A stretch of DNA of 64,000 nucleotides from Chitinophagaceae bacterium (GTDB lineage: Bacteria; Bacteroidota; Bacteroidia; Chitinophagales; Chitinophagaceae), in NCBI GenBank assembly GCA_947371755.1, contig CANBQT010000004.1, positions 36,810 to 100,809 of the forward strand, in the 5' to 3' direction. Below, piece by piece: positions 9,863-20,855 of this stretch; within the stretch, counting starts at the first letter, position 1, and every line of letters begins with the position of its first letter. The notes under the pieces were generated by a model. That model searched no databases, was not told where the DNA came from, and saw only the letters and a list, made by a program, of their open reading frames with translations. The translations under genes were made by a program, and so were the position numbers.

Positions 9863-11548
9863 CTACCAGAACTTAACATATAGTGCTGTGATGATAAATA
9901 ACATAATAACAATTAAAACAAGGGTAGAAGGGGCAAGCTTGAACATAGACTTATCCAACTCAAATGCCTTAGGATTAATTTTTGGTCCGGCTAAACTTAT
10001 TCCAATCATAGCGATCATCGTAAATAAGAAAGATAATCCCATACAAATATGGAATGGTATTTCAAATCCGCCTTTGCCATTCGGATAAGCAGTATACAAT
10101 ATCGTTTCATTACCAAATAGGCCAGGTGCAAACTCATTAAATAAAACAGATAATAAGAAACCGGTTAACAAGCCAACAATGGCTGCTGCACCTGTAGTTC
10201 TCTTCCAAAACATCCCCAGGAAGAACATGGCAAAAACACCCGGGCTAATAAAGCCAGTATACTTTTGGATATAGGTAAATCCACCCACACCGCCAATGCC
10301 AAGTAAGTCGTTCCAGGTAAATAAAACAGCTAAGATCATAGCAGCAAAAACTGCGAATCGACCGATATAAACCTGACTTTTTTCGTTGGCTTCTTTCTGA
10401 ATATATTTTTTATGGATATCGAGTGTGTAAATGGTTGAGATACTATTTACTTTTCCAGCTAATGAAGCAACAATCGCAGCAGTTAAAGCTGCAACGGATA
10501 AGCCTTTTAGACCTGTCGGTAAAAATGTAAGCACAGCTGAATAGGCACCATCTTTACCACCCACTAATTGAGGTAAGTGGCCAGATTTATATAAAACAAA
10601 TGCTGCAATACCCGGAAGCATTACAATCAAAGGCATCATGAGTTTTAGAAATCCTGCAAATAAGATACCTGTTCTTGCTGTTTGAAGGTCTGCACCCAAT
10701 GCACGTTGAGTGATGTATTGGTTACAACCCCAATAGTTCAGGTTGATGATCCAAATACCTGCAGCATAAGAAAGTATTCCAGGGAATGTGATGTACTTAT
10801 CAATATCATTTTGTGATGATGCCGCATTTGGTTTAGGAATGATCATTTTGAAATGTTCAGGCGCTTCTTTTAATAACACTTTAAAACCTGCGATGGCATT
10901 TTCACCCACACCGAAATACGCACCAACGGTAGTTAATGCTATATAAGTAGTAACCAAGCCTCCAATAATTAAAACTGCTACTTGTATTACATCGGTATAA
11001 GCAACAACTTTCATTCCCCCTAGAGAAATCAAAAGCGCAAATATGGAAAGTCCGATCATGATAATATGGAGATACCCACCTCCAGCAATACCATTAATGG
11101 CCACAGCACCTAAATAAAGAATAGAAGTGAGGTTAACAAATACATACAGGAATAACCAAAACACCGCCATGATCAGAGCCGTAGATTCGTTATATCTTGT
11201 TTTTAAAAATTGCGGCATGGTATAAATCTTGTTCTTTAAATAAACAGGAATAAACCAGATTGCAATGATGATCAAAGCAACAGCTGCAAGCCATTCGTAA
11301 GCAGCAACAGCAATACCTAAAAAGAATCCTTCACCACTCATTCCAATAAATTGTTCAGCAGAAATATTGGAGGCAATCAAAGAAGCACCAATAGCCCACC
11401 ATGTAAGTGTACCCTCAGCCAGGAAGTAGGCTTTTGCGTCGTGTTCGTTCTTTTTTCGTTTTCGATAAATGCTATAACCGTAACCAGCTACGATTATGAA
11501 ATAAACTATAAATACTAAGTAATCAGCAAAGGCAAGGTTTTTGTTCAT
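9863..11548 (-). CDS. Sodium:solute symporter family transporter (SglT-like; candidate arabinose transporter)
   Basis: SSS pattern AYFLAEGTLTWWAIGASLIASNISAEQFIGMSG; located at the end of the ara operon. Confidence 0.88.
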   Translation of the reverse strand: MNKNLAFADYLVFIVYFIIVAGYGYSIYRKRKKNEHDAKAYFLAEGTLTWWAIGASLIASNISAEQFIGMSGEGFFLGIAVAAYEWLAAVALIIIAIWFIPVYLKNKIYTMPQFLKTRYNESTALIMAVFWLFLYVFVNLTSILYLGAVAINGIAGGGYLHIIMIGLSIFALLISLGGMKVVAYTDVIQVAVLIIGGLVTTYIALTTVGAYFGVGENAIAGFKVLLKEAPEHFKMIIPKPNAASSQNDIDKYITFPGILSYAAGIWIINLNYWGCNQYITQRALGADLQTARTGILFAGFLKLMMPLIVMLPGIAAFVLYKSGHLPQLVGGKDGAYSAVLTFLPTGLKGLSVAALTAAIVASLAGKVNSISTIYTLDIHKKYIQKEANEKSQVYIGRFAVFAAMILAVLFTWNDLLGIGGVGGFTYIQKYTGFISPGVFAMFFLGMFWKRTTGAAAIVGLLTGFLLSVLFNEFAPGLFGNETILYTAYPNGKGGFEIPFHICMGLSFLFTMIAMIGISLAGPKINPKAFELDKSMFKLAPSTLVLIVIMLFIITALYVKFW

Positions 11549-11580
11549 CGTTTTATTTTAAAAATTTGTGGGTAATTTAA

Positions 11581-13071
11581 TTATTTATATGCGATTTCGT
11601 TCCAGCGTAATTCGTTTTTAAATTGATAGATCGAAGTTTCTTTTCCGATCAGTAAATATTCGATACCTGCCATTTCTGCAAAGTCTTCCAAATGATCTGC
11701 GCTAAGACTCTGACTATAACAAGTATGGTGTGCACCACCGGCTAATATCCATGCAGCACAACCGGTGTGCATATTAGGATAGGGTTTCCATAAAACACGT
11801 GCAACTGGAAGTTTAGGTAATGGGTTGAAAGAGCTCACTGCCATTACATCATTTACCAGTAATCTAAATCTATTTCCCATGTCGACTATTGAAGCGTTGA
11901 TGGCAGGGCCAGGTCCAGAATTGAAGACTAGTCGAACAGGATCCGCTTTGCCTCCAATACCTAAAGGATGAATTTCACAATTCGGTTTTGCATCTGCAAT
12001 AGATTCGCATATTTCTAACATATGAGCACCTAAAACCATTCTGTTATCTGGATTAAAATGGTATGTATAATCTTCCATAAAAGATGTGCCACCCTTTAAG
12101 CCACTTCCCATTACTTTCATGGCTCTTACAAGTGCAGCAGTTTTCCAATCACCTTCTCCCGCAAATCCATAGCCTTTTGACATCAATCTTTGCGCGGCTA
12201 TGCCCGGTAATTGAGCTAAACCATGAAGGTCTTCGAAAGTAGTGGTAAATCCTTTAAAATTACCGTTCACCAAAAAAGTTTCAATGCCAATTTCTATTCT
12301 TGCTGCTTCTCTGAGCGACTGATGTTGTGCACCACCGGGCTGTAATGCATCAACCAAAGTATATTCTTCTTCATATACAGCTACCAGCGCATCAATTTCT
12401 TCTTCACTTACCTTATTCATTACCTCCACTAAATCTCCAACGCCATGTGTATTGACAGAATAACCAAATTTCAATTCAGCTTCCACTTTGTCGCCCTCGG
12501 TTACTGCAACGTATCTCATATTATCTCCGAAACGAACAAATTTAGCGCCCTGCCAATCGTGCCAACCTGCTGCAGCTCGCATCCAGCTATTAATTTTAGA
12601 TAAAGATTCACTATCCTGCCAATGCCCCACCACCACTTTTCTGTTCATCCTCATTCTAGTCATGATAAAACCAAATTCACGATCGCCATGAGCACTTTGA
12701 TTTAAATTCATAAAGTCCATGTCGATTGTAGACCATGGAATATCTCTGTTGAATTGTGTGTGAAAATGTAACAAAGGTTTCTGTAGAATCTTTAAACCAT
12801 TGACCCACATTTTAGCTGGAGAAAAAGTATGCATCCAAGTAATTACGCCAATACAGTTTTCTGATTTATTAGCATCCTGAATGGTTGCATATATTTCCTC
12901 AGGGGATTTTACCGTTGGTTTATAGATAACTGTTACTGGGATCTGATCAACTTCGTTTAAATAGGTAACAATTGTTTTTGAGTTTTCCGCTACTTTTTGC
13001 AGGGTTTCCTCACCATATAAATTCTGACTTCCAGTGATGAACCAAACTTCGAGTGTTTTTAAATTTATCAT
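11581..13071 (-). CDS. araA: L-arabinose isomerase
   Basis: [56 protein letters not shown]. Confidence 0.95.
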   Translation of the reverse strand: MINLKTLEVWFITGSQNLYGEETLQKVAENSKTIVTYLNEVDQIPVTVIYKPTVKSPEEIYATIQDANKSENCIGVITWMHTFSPAKMWVNGLKILQKPLLHFHTQFNRDIPWSTIDMDFMNLNQSAHGDREFGFIMTRMRMNRKVVVGHWQDSESLSKINSWMRAAAGWHDWQGAKFVRFGDNMRYVAVTEGDKVEAELKFGYSVNTHGVGDLVEVMNKVSEEEIDALVAVYEEEYTLVDALQPGGAQHQSLREAARIEIGIETFLVNGNFKGFTTTFEDLHGLAQLPGIAAQRLMSKGYGFAGEGDWKTAALVRAMKVMGSGLKGGTSFMEDYTYHFNPDNRMVLGAHMLEICESIADAKPNCEIHPLGIGGKADPVRLVFNSGPGPAINASIVDMGNRFRLLVNDVMAVSSFNPLPKLPVARVLWKPYPNMHTGCAAWILAGGAHHTCYSQSLSADHLEDFAEMAGIEYLLIGKETSIYQFKNELRWNEIAYK

Positions 13072-13097
13072 TTGATTTTGCTTTCGTTATTGTCTTT

Positions 13098-15107
13098 TTA
13101 TTTTGTTATGATTTCTGTATCAGTAATTTTTTCAGGGATCCAAACTGTCATTTCACCTTTTCCTCTGTTTGCCCAAGCATAATATGGGATTGCAGTGAAA
13201 GGTTTGGTTTGAGTTTTTAATTCAAGACCATTAGGACTGATTTCAATTTGTGAAGCTTGTGATTTTAATACTGTTACGCCGTTCAAAATTGTTGGGTTAA
13301 ATGATGCGATAAAACTGGCATTTTTAGGAAGAATAATATTGGAAGTCTTACCCGCATTGTCTATCCATTCTGCACAATACATCAATGGTCCTCTTTGAAT
13401 CGATGATTTTCCAATATTTTCTTTTATCAAACTGTCGGAAACAACTCTTCTTGTTTCCATGGGTAATACCATTTGTATCTGATCATTTTTATTCCATACT
13501 CTTTTCAAAATTGCATATCCGTTTTGGATCTCATATTCTGCAGGCTTGCCGTTCACATTAATTGAAACAGAAGAATTGGAATGGTTACTGAATTGATATA
13601 AGTTATTTGGGATGGCATTATTTTTAGCCCATCCTGGAATCCGAATTTGTATACTAAAAGGGATAGGTTTTTCTGTAAGGATAGTGAACTTTAAGTTTCC
13701 TTCCCATGGATAATTATTTTCTTGTTTAATTTGAATGCTTTGATTATTTACCTGCAGAGATGCAGTGCCTGTAATAAAAAGATTTGCATATACTGCATCA
13801 TTCTTCTGTGCATAAATATATCCAGGAATAGCCGGCATTAATCGAGCAATATTGGTAGGACAGCAAGAGCATTCAAACCAGCCAGAACGTTCTGCTTCCA
13901 TATCTGGATGATGCAGGAAATGCTGAATTTGCATTGCATTGGTATAAAAAAAAGATTTGCCGTCTAATCCAACACCAGAAAGAAAACCATTATAAAGAAT
14001 TTTTTCGAGTACATCTATATACTGTGCATCCCCATGCAATAAAAACATCCTCTGATTAAAATAAATATTTGCTATTGCAGCACAAGTTTCGTTATATGCT
14101 GTTGCATTTGGAAGTTCATAATTTGCACCAAACCTTTCACCATCGCCTATTGCACCAACACCTCCTTGCACATACATTTTCTTACCAGTTTCGTTGTTCC
14201 AAATTCTATCTACTGCAGCCAACATTTCTTTATCTTCTGTAAGTGCTGCGATATCAGCCATCGCAGAATACAAATACCCTGCCCTCACGGCATGACCTTC
14301 TGCTTCCTGTTGTTGTTTTACAGGTATATCATCTTGCCAATAAGCCCCGTTTTTAAATGGATCTTTGTTTTTGGCATCATAGCCTTTGTAATTGCCTCTC
14401 TCTTCAATAAAAAATTTCGCAGTATTTAAATACTCAGTTTTTCCTGTAATGCGATAGAGTTTTACTAAACCCATTTCAATGATCTCATGGCCCGGAGCCA
14501 CATGGCGCTTATCGGCACCAAAAACTGAGCAAACCAGATCAGCATTTTTCAATGCGATGTTTAGAAGTGTGGTTTTTTTTGTTGCCAAATAATGAGCTGC
14601 TGCAGCTTCATACAGATGACCCGCATTATACAGCTCATGGCTATGTTCTCTTTCCTTCTCCCACCTTTCTTTTCCAAAAAAAGGATTCACATTTACTTTA
14701 TCAATGGTACGAGCAGTATATAAATATCCATCTGGTTCTTGCGCATTTGAAATGATATGAATCATTGAATCAACATAAGCATCCAACTTGGCGTCATAGT
14801 GCATTGCCAGAGAAAATGAAGCACCTTCAATAGTTTTGTAAATGTCGGTATCGTCAAAAGGGTAGCGGGTACAAAACTTACCTGTCTTTGTAGCTGCCAT
14901 TAAAAAATTATTCACCCGACCTGTACTTTCACACCTGGCAAAAGAAGCGGGTATTGTTACCAATCTATTCGTTTCAATACGTGGCATCCAAAACCGATCT
15001 TGTAATGTCACTTTTGTGAAATCCAACGCCTGTATGGGGTAATCCTTCTGTTGCGCATTTGCAGCAAAGAGTATCGTTAATGAAAAAGAAAGAATTAATA
15101 TTTTCAT
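13098..15107 (-). CDS. Glycoside hydrolase family 127-type protein (beta-L-arabinofuranosidase)
   Basis: Signal peptide; DRFWMPRIETNR, FECSCCPTNIARLMPAIPGYIYA. Confidence 0.88.
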   Translation of the reverse strand: MKILILSFSLTILFAANAQQKDYPIQALDFTKVTLQDRFWMPRIETNRLVTIPASFARCESTGRVNNFLMAATKTGKFCTRYPFDDTDIYKTIEGASFSLAMHYDAKLDAYVDSMIHIISNAQEPDGYLYTARTIDKVNVNPFFGKERWEKEREHSHELYNAGHLYEAAAAHYLATKKTTLLNIALKNADLVCSVFGADKRHVAPGHEIIEMGLVKLYRITGKTEYLNTAKFFIEERGNYKGYDAKNKDPFKNGAYWQDDIPVKQQQEAEGHAVRAGYLYSAMADIAALTEDKEMLAAVDRIWNNETGKKMYVQGGVGAIGDGERFGANYELPNATAYNETCAAIANIYFNQRMFLLHGDAQYIDVLEKILYNGFLSGVGLDGKSFFYTNAMQIQHFLHHPDMEAERSGWFECSCCPTNIARLMPAIPGYIYAQKNDAVYANLFITGTASLQVNNQSIQIKQENNYPWEGNLKFTILTEKPIPFSIQIRIPGWAKNNAIPNNLYQFSNHSNSSVSINVNGKPAEYEIQNGYAILKRVWNKNDQIQMVLPMETRRVVSDSLIKENIGKSSIQRGPLMYCAEWIDNAGKTSNIILPKNASFIASFNPTILNGVTVLKSQASQIEISPNGLELKTQTKPFTAIPYYAWANRGKGEMTVWIPEKITDTEIITK

Positions 15108-15131
15108 GAGGATAATTGTATGGGATAATTA

Positions 15132-15830
15132 TTACTGTCCATAATAGGCAGCGGGCCCGTGTTTACGTTCAAAATGTTTTTTAATCAAGGAATCTTTTAA
15201 GCGAGGAGCCTCTGCATTGATTTGTTCTGTTAAATAAGCCATTCTCGCAAGCTCTTCTAATACTGCTGCATTATAAACGGCTTTACTAGCTGTTTTACCC
15301 CAAGTAAATGGGGCGTGATTGCCCACCAAGACCATTTCAACATCTTTATAGTTTAAGCCTAATGCTTCAAAGTGCTGCATGATCTGAAAACCAGTTTGAT
15401 ATTCATAATCTCCCTCAATCATTTGATCATTCATCGGAGCGGCACAGGGAATATCAATGGTTAAATGATCGGCATGAGTAGTACCATAAATAGGAATAGG
15501 TCTTTGAGATTGCGCCCAGGCAGTAGCATAAGTAGAATGGGTATGAACAATGCTATTGATTTCTGTCCAATGCTTATAAAGTACTGCATGGGTTTTTGTA
15601 TCGGAAGATGGTCTTAAATTACCAGCTATCATCTCACCATTAAAATCAACAATCACCATTTTTTCAGGTGTTAATTCATCATAAGGGATTCCACTAGGTT
15701 TTATTGCAAATACATTTAGATCTCTGTCTGCCACACTTACATTACCGAATGTAAACAACACCAAACCGAGTTTTGGTAATTGCATATTCGCATAATAAGC
15801 TTCCTGTTTTATTTTTTCAAATTGTTTCAT
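15132..15830 (-). CDS. araD: L-ribulose-5-phosphate 4-epimerase
   Basis: MKQFEKIKQEAYYANMQLPKLGLVLFTFGNVS, KPSGIPYDELTPEKMV, VHTHSTYATAWAQ, GTTHADH; ORF can extend to 15851 overlapping araB. Confidence 0.93.
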   Translation of the reverse strand: MKQFEKIKQEAYYANMQLPKLGLVLFTFGNVSVADRDLNVFAIKPSGIPYDELTPEKMVIVDFNGEMIAGNLRPSSDTKTHAVLYKHWTEINSIVHTHSTYATAWAQSQRPIPIYGTTHADHLTIDIPCAAPMNDQMIEGDYEYQTGFQIMQHFEALGLNYKDVEMVLVGNHAPFTWGKTASKAVYNAAVLEELARMAYLTEQINAEAPRLKDSLIKKHFERKHGPAAYYGQ

Positions 15831-15837
15831 AATCAAA

Positions 15838-17505
15838 TTAGTTTGATTCAATAAAGGCCCCGAGTTTTTTATACTGCAACATTCTTAAGCTATAATATTC
15901 TGTATTAGATGGATTCGGATGATAAGTAGTGTCAAAACCTTGTCCCATCGCAACCATAGCCTCATCAACTTTCTCAAATACCCCTGCTGCAGTTGCTGCA
16001 AACATGGCGGCACCCAAGGCACAGGTTTGTTCACTTTTGTGAATGCGGATGGGCATATTCATTACATCACTCATCACCTGCATTATGTAGGCCGATTTTT
16101 TTGCTACACCACCTAATCCAATCAACCCTTTAATTGGAACACCTTCTTCATTAAAACGATCTACTATTGCTTTTGCGCCAAAGCATGTTGATTCTACAAT
16201 TGTTTTAAATAGCATCACTGCATCAGTAGAAAGATTCAAACCCAGTATCCCTGCTTTCAGAACTTGATTTGCATCAGGAGTTCTTCTGCCATTTAACCAA
16301 TCTGTTGCAATCGGATCGCTGAGGGATAAGGGTAATTCATTTGCCCTTTTACTGAGCTCAATGATTAATTGATTGGATAGTTCTTCTGTTAATTTTGAAA
16401 TAGTATCTTGATCAGTAACATTTGTTTTTGAGAGAATATCAATTACAGGACTCAGGATCGTTTTTTTCAACCATGCGTAACTATCGCCAAAAGCTGATTG
16501 ACCTGCTTCCAAGCCAATCATACCGGGAATTACAGAACCATCTACCTGACCACAAATGCCCTTCACCAAAGTGTCCTGTATTATTTCTTTAGGGGCAACA
16601 AGCATATCACAGGTAGAAGTGCCCATTACTTTACTTAAGTGGAAAGGTTCAATCTGTCCGCCTACCGCACCCATATGTGCATCAAATGCACCAACCGCTA
16701 CAATGGTATCGATTGATAAACCTAATCTATCTGCCCATTCCTGAGAGAGATGACCAGCAGATTTGTCGGAAGTGAAAACTTCCTGTCCTAATTTCTCTAC
16801 ATGTCCATCTAGCAAAGGATCTAGCGTACTAAAGAATTCATTCGGAGGATATCCGTTGAAACTTGCCGACCATAAACCTTTATGACCAGCAGCACAGACA
16901 CTTCTTTTTAATTGTTTTGCATCGGTTTGACCAGTTAGTAAAAAAGGAATCCAATCACAATGTTCTACCCAGGTATAACAGGCTTTTCTGACAGACTCAT
17001 CAGCTCTTAGTATATGTAATAATTTTGCCCAAAACCATTCGGAAGAATAAATGCCTCCCACATATTGTAAATAATTAATTGGAAACCGGGTTGCGTGTTG
17101 GTTGATAGCGGCTGCTTCTGCAACCGCAGTATGGTCTTTCCATAAAACAAACATGGCATTAGGATTCGAAGCAAATGCAGGTGATAAAGCCAGTGGTTGA
17201 CCAGTATTATCTACTGCAACAGGACTGCTTCCTGTAGTGTCTACGCCAATGGCTTTTATAGCACTTGCAATTTCGCTTCCTGCTATTTCAACGCATGCTT
17301 TGATGGTATATTCCAAGCCATCTATATAATCCTGAGGATGTTGTCTGAACTGGTTTTTGGAAGGGTCACAAAATTTACCTTCTTTCCACAAAGGATAGTG
17401 AAACACGGAAGAACTAATCTCCACTCCATTACTACTGTCAACCAATATTGATCTTACAGAGTCGGTGCCAAAATCAACTCCAATTACATACGCTTTTTTA
17501 GTCAT
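15838..17505 (-). CDS. araB: Ribulokinase
   Basis: YVIGVDFGTDSVRSILVD, GAFDAHMGAVGGQ, GLGGVAKKSAYIMQVMSDV. Confidence 0.93.
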   Translation of the reverse strand: MTKKAYVIGVDFGTDSVRSILVDSSNGVEISSSVFHYPLWKEGKFCDPSKNQFRQHPQDYIDGLEYTIKACVEIAGSEIASAIKAIGVDTTGSSPVAVDNTGQPLALSPAFASNPNAMFVLWKDHTAVAEAAAINQHATRFPINYLQYVGGIYSSEWFWAKLLHILRADESVRKACYTWVEHCDWIPFLLTGQTDAKQLKRSVCAAGHKGLWSASFNGYPPNEFFSTLDPLLDGHVEKLGQEVFTSDKSAGHLSQEWADRLGLSIDTIVAVGAFDAHMGAVGGQIEPFHLSKVMGTSTCDMLVAPKEIIQDTLVKGICGQVDGSVIPGMIGLEAGQSAFGDSYAWLKKTILSPVIDILSKTNVTDQDTISKLTEELSNQLIIELSKRANELPLSLSDPIATDWLNGRRTPDANQVLKAGILGLNLSTDAVMLFKTIVESTCFGAKAIVDRFNEEGVPIKGLIGLGGVAKKSAYIMQVMSDVMNMPIRIHKSEQTCALGAAMFAATAAGVFEKVDEAMVAMGQGFDTTYHPNPSNTEYYSLRMLQYKKLGAFIESN

Positions 17506-17565
17506 GATAGATCTAGCATCTAAAACATGCTGGGTAACATGGTTAGACTATTTATGATTTAAGAA

Positions 17566-18276
17566 TTAAAGCCTGTTAAATATTACTGGATTAGGGATAA
17601 TATTTAAAAATGCATGCAGATTAGCAGCATAGCGGCGTTTATCTAATTTATAATAGTAAGCACCTTTTTTGGAGCTTTCCTTATCCTTATCTTTTTGTTT
17701 TACAAGCAATTTGGTAGATTGAATTTTTCTACTGAAGTTTCTTTTGTCGAACTCAGTATCAAAAATCCCTTCATATAAACTCTGCAATTGCGGAAGCGTA
17801 AATTTCTCCGGTAATAATTCGAATAGTATTGGGTGAAAAGCTGATTTATAACGTAGACGTTCTCTCGCTTTTGCAACCATATTAGTATGGTCGAAAACCA
17901 ATTTAGGAATCTTTTTTACAGGAAACCATTCTGCATGATAATCTGAACTAAGTTGATTTTCGTATTGATGAATATCTATCAAAGCAAAGTAGGCAACAGA
18001 AATAGTGCGTTCATTTGGATCTCGGTCTGGGTGGCCAAAGGCATGCAGCTGCTCCATATATACTCCTTCAAGACCTGTTAACTGCTTGAGTATGCGGGCT
18101 CCTCCTCTGTCGAAATTTTCTTTCTCGGTAATAAATCCCCCCATCAAACTCCACTTTCCTTTTTCAGGTTCGAGGTCTCTTTTTATTAATAAAATCTTTA
18201 ATTCGGTTCCATCGAAGCCGAAAATGATGCAGTCTACTGCAACAAGAATGCGGAACTGTTTTTGATACTTTGGCAT
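17566..18276 (-). CDS. NUDIX-domain transcriptional regulator (AraR/NrtR-like) of arabinose genes
   Basis: N-terminal NUDIX (GKWSLMGGFITEKENFDRGGARILKQLTGLEGVYMEQL) with winged-helix C-terminus; heads the ara operon. Confidence 0.8.
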   Translation of the reverse strand: MPKYQKQFRILVAVDCIIFGFDGTELKILLIKRDLEPEKGKWSLMGGFITEKENFDRGGARILKQLTGLEGVYMEQLHAFGHPDRDPNERTISVAYFALIDIHQYENQLSSDYHAEWFPVKKIPKLVFDHTNMVAKARERLRYKSAFHPILFELLPEKFTLPQLQSLYEGIFDTEFDKRNFSRKIQSTKLLVKQKDKDKESSKKGAYYYKLDKRRYAANLHAFLNIIPNPVIFNRL

Positions 18277-18350
18277 AAATCGTTTTGAAATTTATGGAAG
18301 AGTTTCGACATAGCGAAAAGTTCTGCAATTTATTTTTATAATAAGTGTTG

Positions 18351-18366
18351 TAAATACATTTATTTA
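18351..18366. promoter_or_regulatory. Candidate operator TAAATA-CATT-TATTTA in araR/galK divergent region
   Basis: Perfect 6-bp inverted repeat 11 nt upstream of a TACTTTTG -7 element (18378-18385). Confidence 0.4.
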
Positions 18367-18440
18367 TAAAATATCACTACTTTTGGTCCGCTATTTTACT
18401 ATTTTGTTTGAGTGAGCAAGTAAGATTGGCGGTTAAGAAA

Positions 18441-18474
18441 TTGAGCTGGGGGTATCACCCGGCTCGATTTTTTT
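18441..18474 (+). terminator. Intrinsic terminator/attenuator in galK 5' leader
   Basis: TTGAGCTGGG-GGTATCA-CCCGGCTCGA stem followed by TTTTTTT, ending 12 nt before galK ATG. Confidence 0.75.
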
Positions 18475-18486
18475 CATATAACGAAA

Positions 18487-19671
18487 ATGTCTTTTATGTC
18501 TAACGAGTTTTCAGGTTGTATTTCACGGGTAGTATCTATTTATCAGTTAAAATATGGATCACCAGATTTATGTGCCAAATCGCCCGGTAGGATTAATTTA
18601 ATTGGAGAACATACCGATTATAATTTAGGATTTGTATTACCCGCTGCGATTGATAAAGCCATTTATATTGCCATTGGAAAAAGGGAGGATGCTGAAATTC
18701 ATGTAACCGCCGCTGATCTGGAAGAATCATTTTCTGTTTCCATTTCCAATATGTCAAAGTCAACTTTAGATTGGCCCAATTATATCATGGGTATCGTTGA
18801 CCAATTAAATAAATTGGGGTTGACCATTGGAGGATTTAATGCAGTAATAGCTGGTGATGTTCCACTGGGTGCTGGACTGTCTTCATCGGCTGCTCTAGAA
18901 TGTGTTACAGTGTATGCCCTTAATGAGTTATTTGGACTAGGACTTTCGAAACTTGACATGGTAAAACTGGCACAAAAAGCGGAGAATCAGTTTGTGGGTT
19001 TACAGTGTGGCATCATGGATATGTTTGCGAGTATGTTTGGAAAAGCCGATGCGGTAATTCAATTGGATTGTCGTTCATTGGATTATCATTACAGCCCTTT
19101 TAATCAGGAGGGTATTAAGATTGTTCTGCTGGATACCTGTGTAAAGCATTCTCTTGCTTCTTCAGAATATAATGTACGTAGAACAGAATGCGAATCAGGT
19201 GTTTCTGAAATTCAGAAGAGTCATCCAGCAGTAGCTTCTTTAAGAGATGTAAATGCTACTATGCTCGAAGAAGTTCGGAATAGTGTAGATCAAAAAGTTT
19301 ATAACAGGTGTAAGTACATAGTCGAAGAAATTCAAAGATTACAGGACGCCTGTATTGATTTGGAGCAAAATAATTTGATTGCATTTGGTAAAAAAATGTA
19401 CCTCACCCATGAGGGATTAAGTAAATTATATGAAGTGAGTTGTAAGGAACTAGACTTTCTAGCTAATTTTTCAAAAGGGAATGCAAATGTACTAGGTGCA
19501 AGGATGATGGGGGGAGGGTTTGGTGGCTGTACTATTAATTTAGTAAAAGAAGAGTCAGTTTCAGATTTTATCAGTCAGGCTGAAATTGCTTTTGAAAAAG
19601 AGTTTAACACCAAATTGAAATCGTATATTGTATCCCTCGGAGATGGTACATCTCTTGTTTCGATTGATTAA
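18487..19671 (+). CDS. galK: Galactokinase (GHMP kinase)
   Basis: SPGRINLIGEHTDYNLGFVLPAAID, GDVPLGAGLSSSAALE, GARMMGGGFGGCTINLV. Confidence 0.92.
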   Translation: MSFMSNEFSGCISRVVSIYQLKYGSPDLCAKSPGRINLIGEHTDYNLGFVLPAAIDKAIYIAIGKREDAEIHVTAADLEESFSVSISNMSKSTLDWPNYIMGIVDQLNKLGLTIGGFNAVIAGDVPLGAGLSSSAALECVTVYALNELFGLGLSKLDMVKLAQKAENQFVGLQCGIMDMFASMFGKADAVIQLDCRSLDYHYSPFNQEGIKIVLLDTCVKHSLASSEYNVRRTECESGVSEIQKSHPAVASLRDVNATMLEEVRNSVDQKVYNRCKYIVEEIQRLQDACIDLEQNNLIAFGKKMYLTHEGLSKLYEVSCKELDFLANFSKGNANVLGARMMGGGFGGCTINLVKEESVSDFISQAEIAFEKEFNTKLKSYIVSLGDGTSLVSID

Positions 19672-19690
19672 TTTATAAGCCATATTTTTT

Positions 19691-20836
19691 ATGAAAAGAC
19701 TTTCCACAGTTTTGATGCTATTCTTTGCAATAGCTTGTAACAATGCCAACCACAAGGAAAATTCCAAAAATGATTCTGTAACACTTTTGTCAAGAGGTGC
19801 TTATCAGCAAGATGTAATGGGTAAAAAAGTTGATTTATTTGTATTGTCAAATAAAAATAAAATGACTGTTTATATTACTAATTATGGAGGACGTATAGTA
19901 TCAGTAAATGTTCCTGATAAATCTGGAACATTTGTTGATGTAGTCCTGGGATATGATAGTCTGAAACACTATTTTGATAGAAAGGAAAATTACTTTGGAG
20001 CTTTGATAGGAAGGTATGGTAATAGAATTGCAAAAGGAAAATTCGAGTTGGATGGTAAGCAGTATCAATTAGCCATTAATAATGCACCGAATGCTTTGCA
20101 TGGCGGGCCAACTGGTTTTCATAACCAGGTGTGGGACGCAAAACAGATTGATAGCCAATCTTTAGAGTTGAGTTATGTGTCTAGAGATATGGAAGAGGGC
20201 TATCCTGGAACACTTACTGTTAATGTCTTATACCGATTAACAGATGATAATAGTATTGAGATTAGTTATAAAGCAACAACAGATAAGAAAACTGTTCTTA
20301 ATCTTACCAATCACAGTTATTTTAATTTGAATGGTGCCGGTTCAGGAACTATTAATGACCATTTACTAACTATAAATGCAGATAAATTTACCCCAGTTGA
20401 TTCAACCCTTATCCCTACTGGTATATTGGCAGATGTTGCTGGAACATCCTTTGATTTTAGAAAATCAAAAGCAATCGGAGATAGTGTAAACTCAAGTTCA
20501 GAACAAATTAAAAATGGGAAGGGTTATGATCACAATTTTGTGTTGAATAGAAAGACTGCATCAGATATGGAATTGGCTGCAACAGTATACACATCTGTTA
20601 CAGGAATAAAATTAGATGTCTTTACACAAGAACCTGGGATTCAGTTTTACGGGGGAAATTTTTTAGATAGTAGTTTATTAGGAAAAAAGGATTTGCATTA
20701 TAGCTATAGAACTGCATTTTGTTTAGAAACCCAACATTTCCCTAATGCCCCTAATCAGCATTCATTTGCAAGTACAGAACTTGTTCCCGGTAAAACATAT
20801 CAGACTAAAACTATTTATAAATTCAGTGTACAATAA
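19691..20836 (+). CDS. galM: Aldose 1-epimerase (galactose mutarotase), lipoprotein
   Basis: Lipobox FAIAC; NYGGRIVSVNVPDKSG, IGRYGNRIAKGKFELDG, NALHGGPTGFHNQVWDA, LTNHSYFNLNGAG. Confidence 0.92.
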   Translation: MKRLSTVLMLFFAIACNNANHKENSKNDSVTLLSRGAYQQDVMGKKVDLFVLSNKNKMTVYITNYGGRIVSVNVPDKSGTFVDVVLGYDSLKHYFDRKENYFGALIGRYGNRIAKGKFELDGKQYQLAINNAPNALHGGPTGFHNQVWDAKQIDSQSLELSYVSRDMEEGYPGTLTVNVLYRLTDDNSIEISYKATTDKKTVLNLTNHSYFNLNGAGSGTINDHLLTINADKFTPVDSTLIPTGILADVAGTSFDFRKSKAIGDSVNSSSEQIKNGKGYDHNFVLNRKTASDMELAATVYTSVTGIKLDVFTQEPGIQFYGGNFLDSSLLGKKDLHYSYRTAFCLETQHFPNAPNQHSFASTELVPGKTYQTKTIYKFSVQ

Positions 20837-20855
20837 TTATTATCTCTAAATTAAT

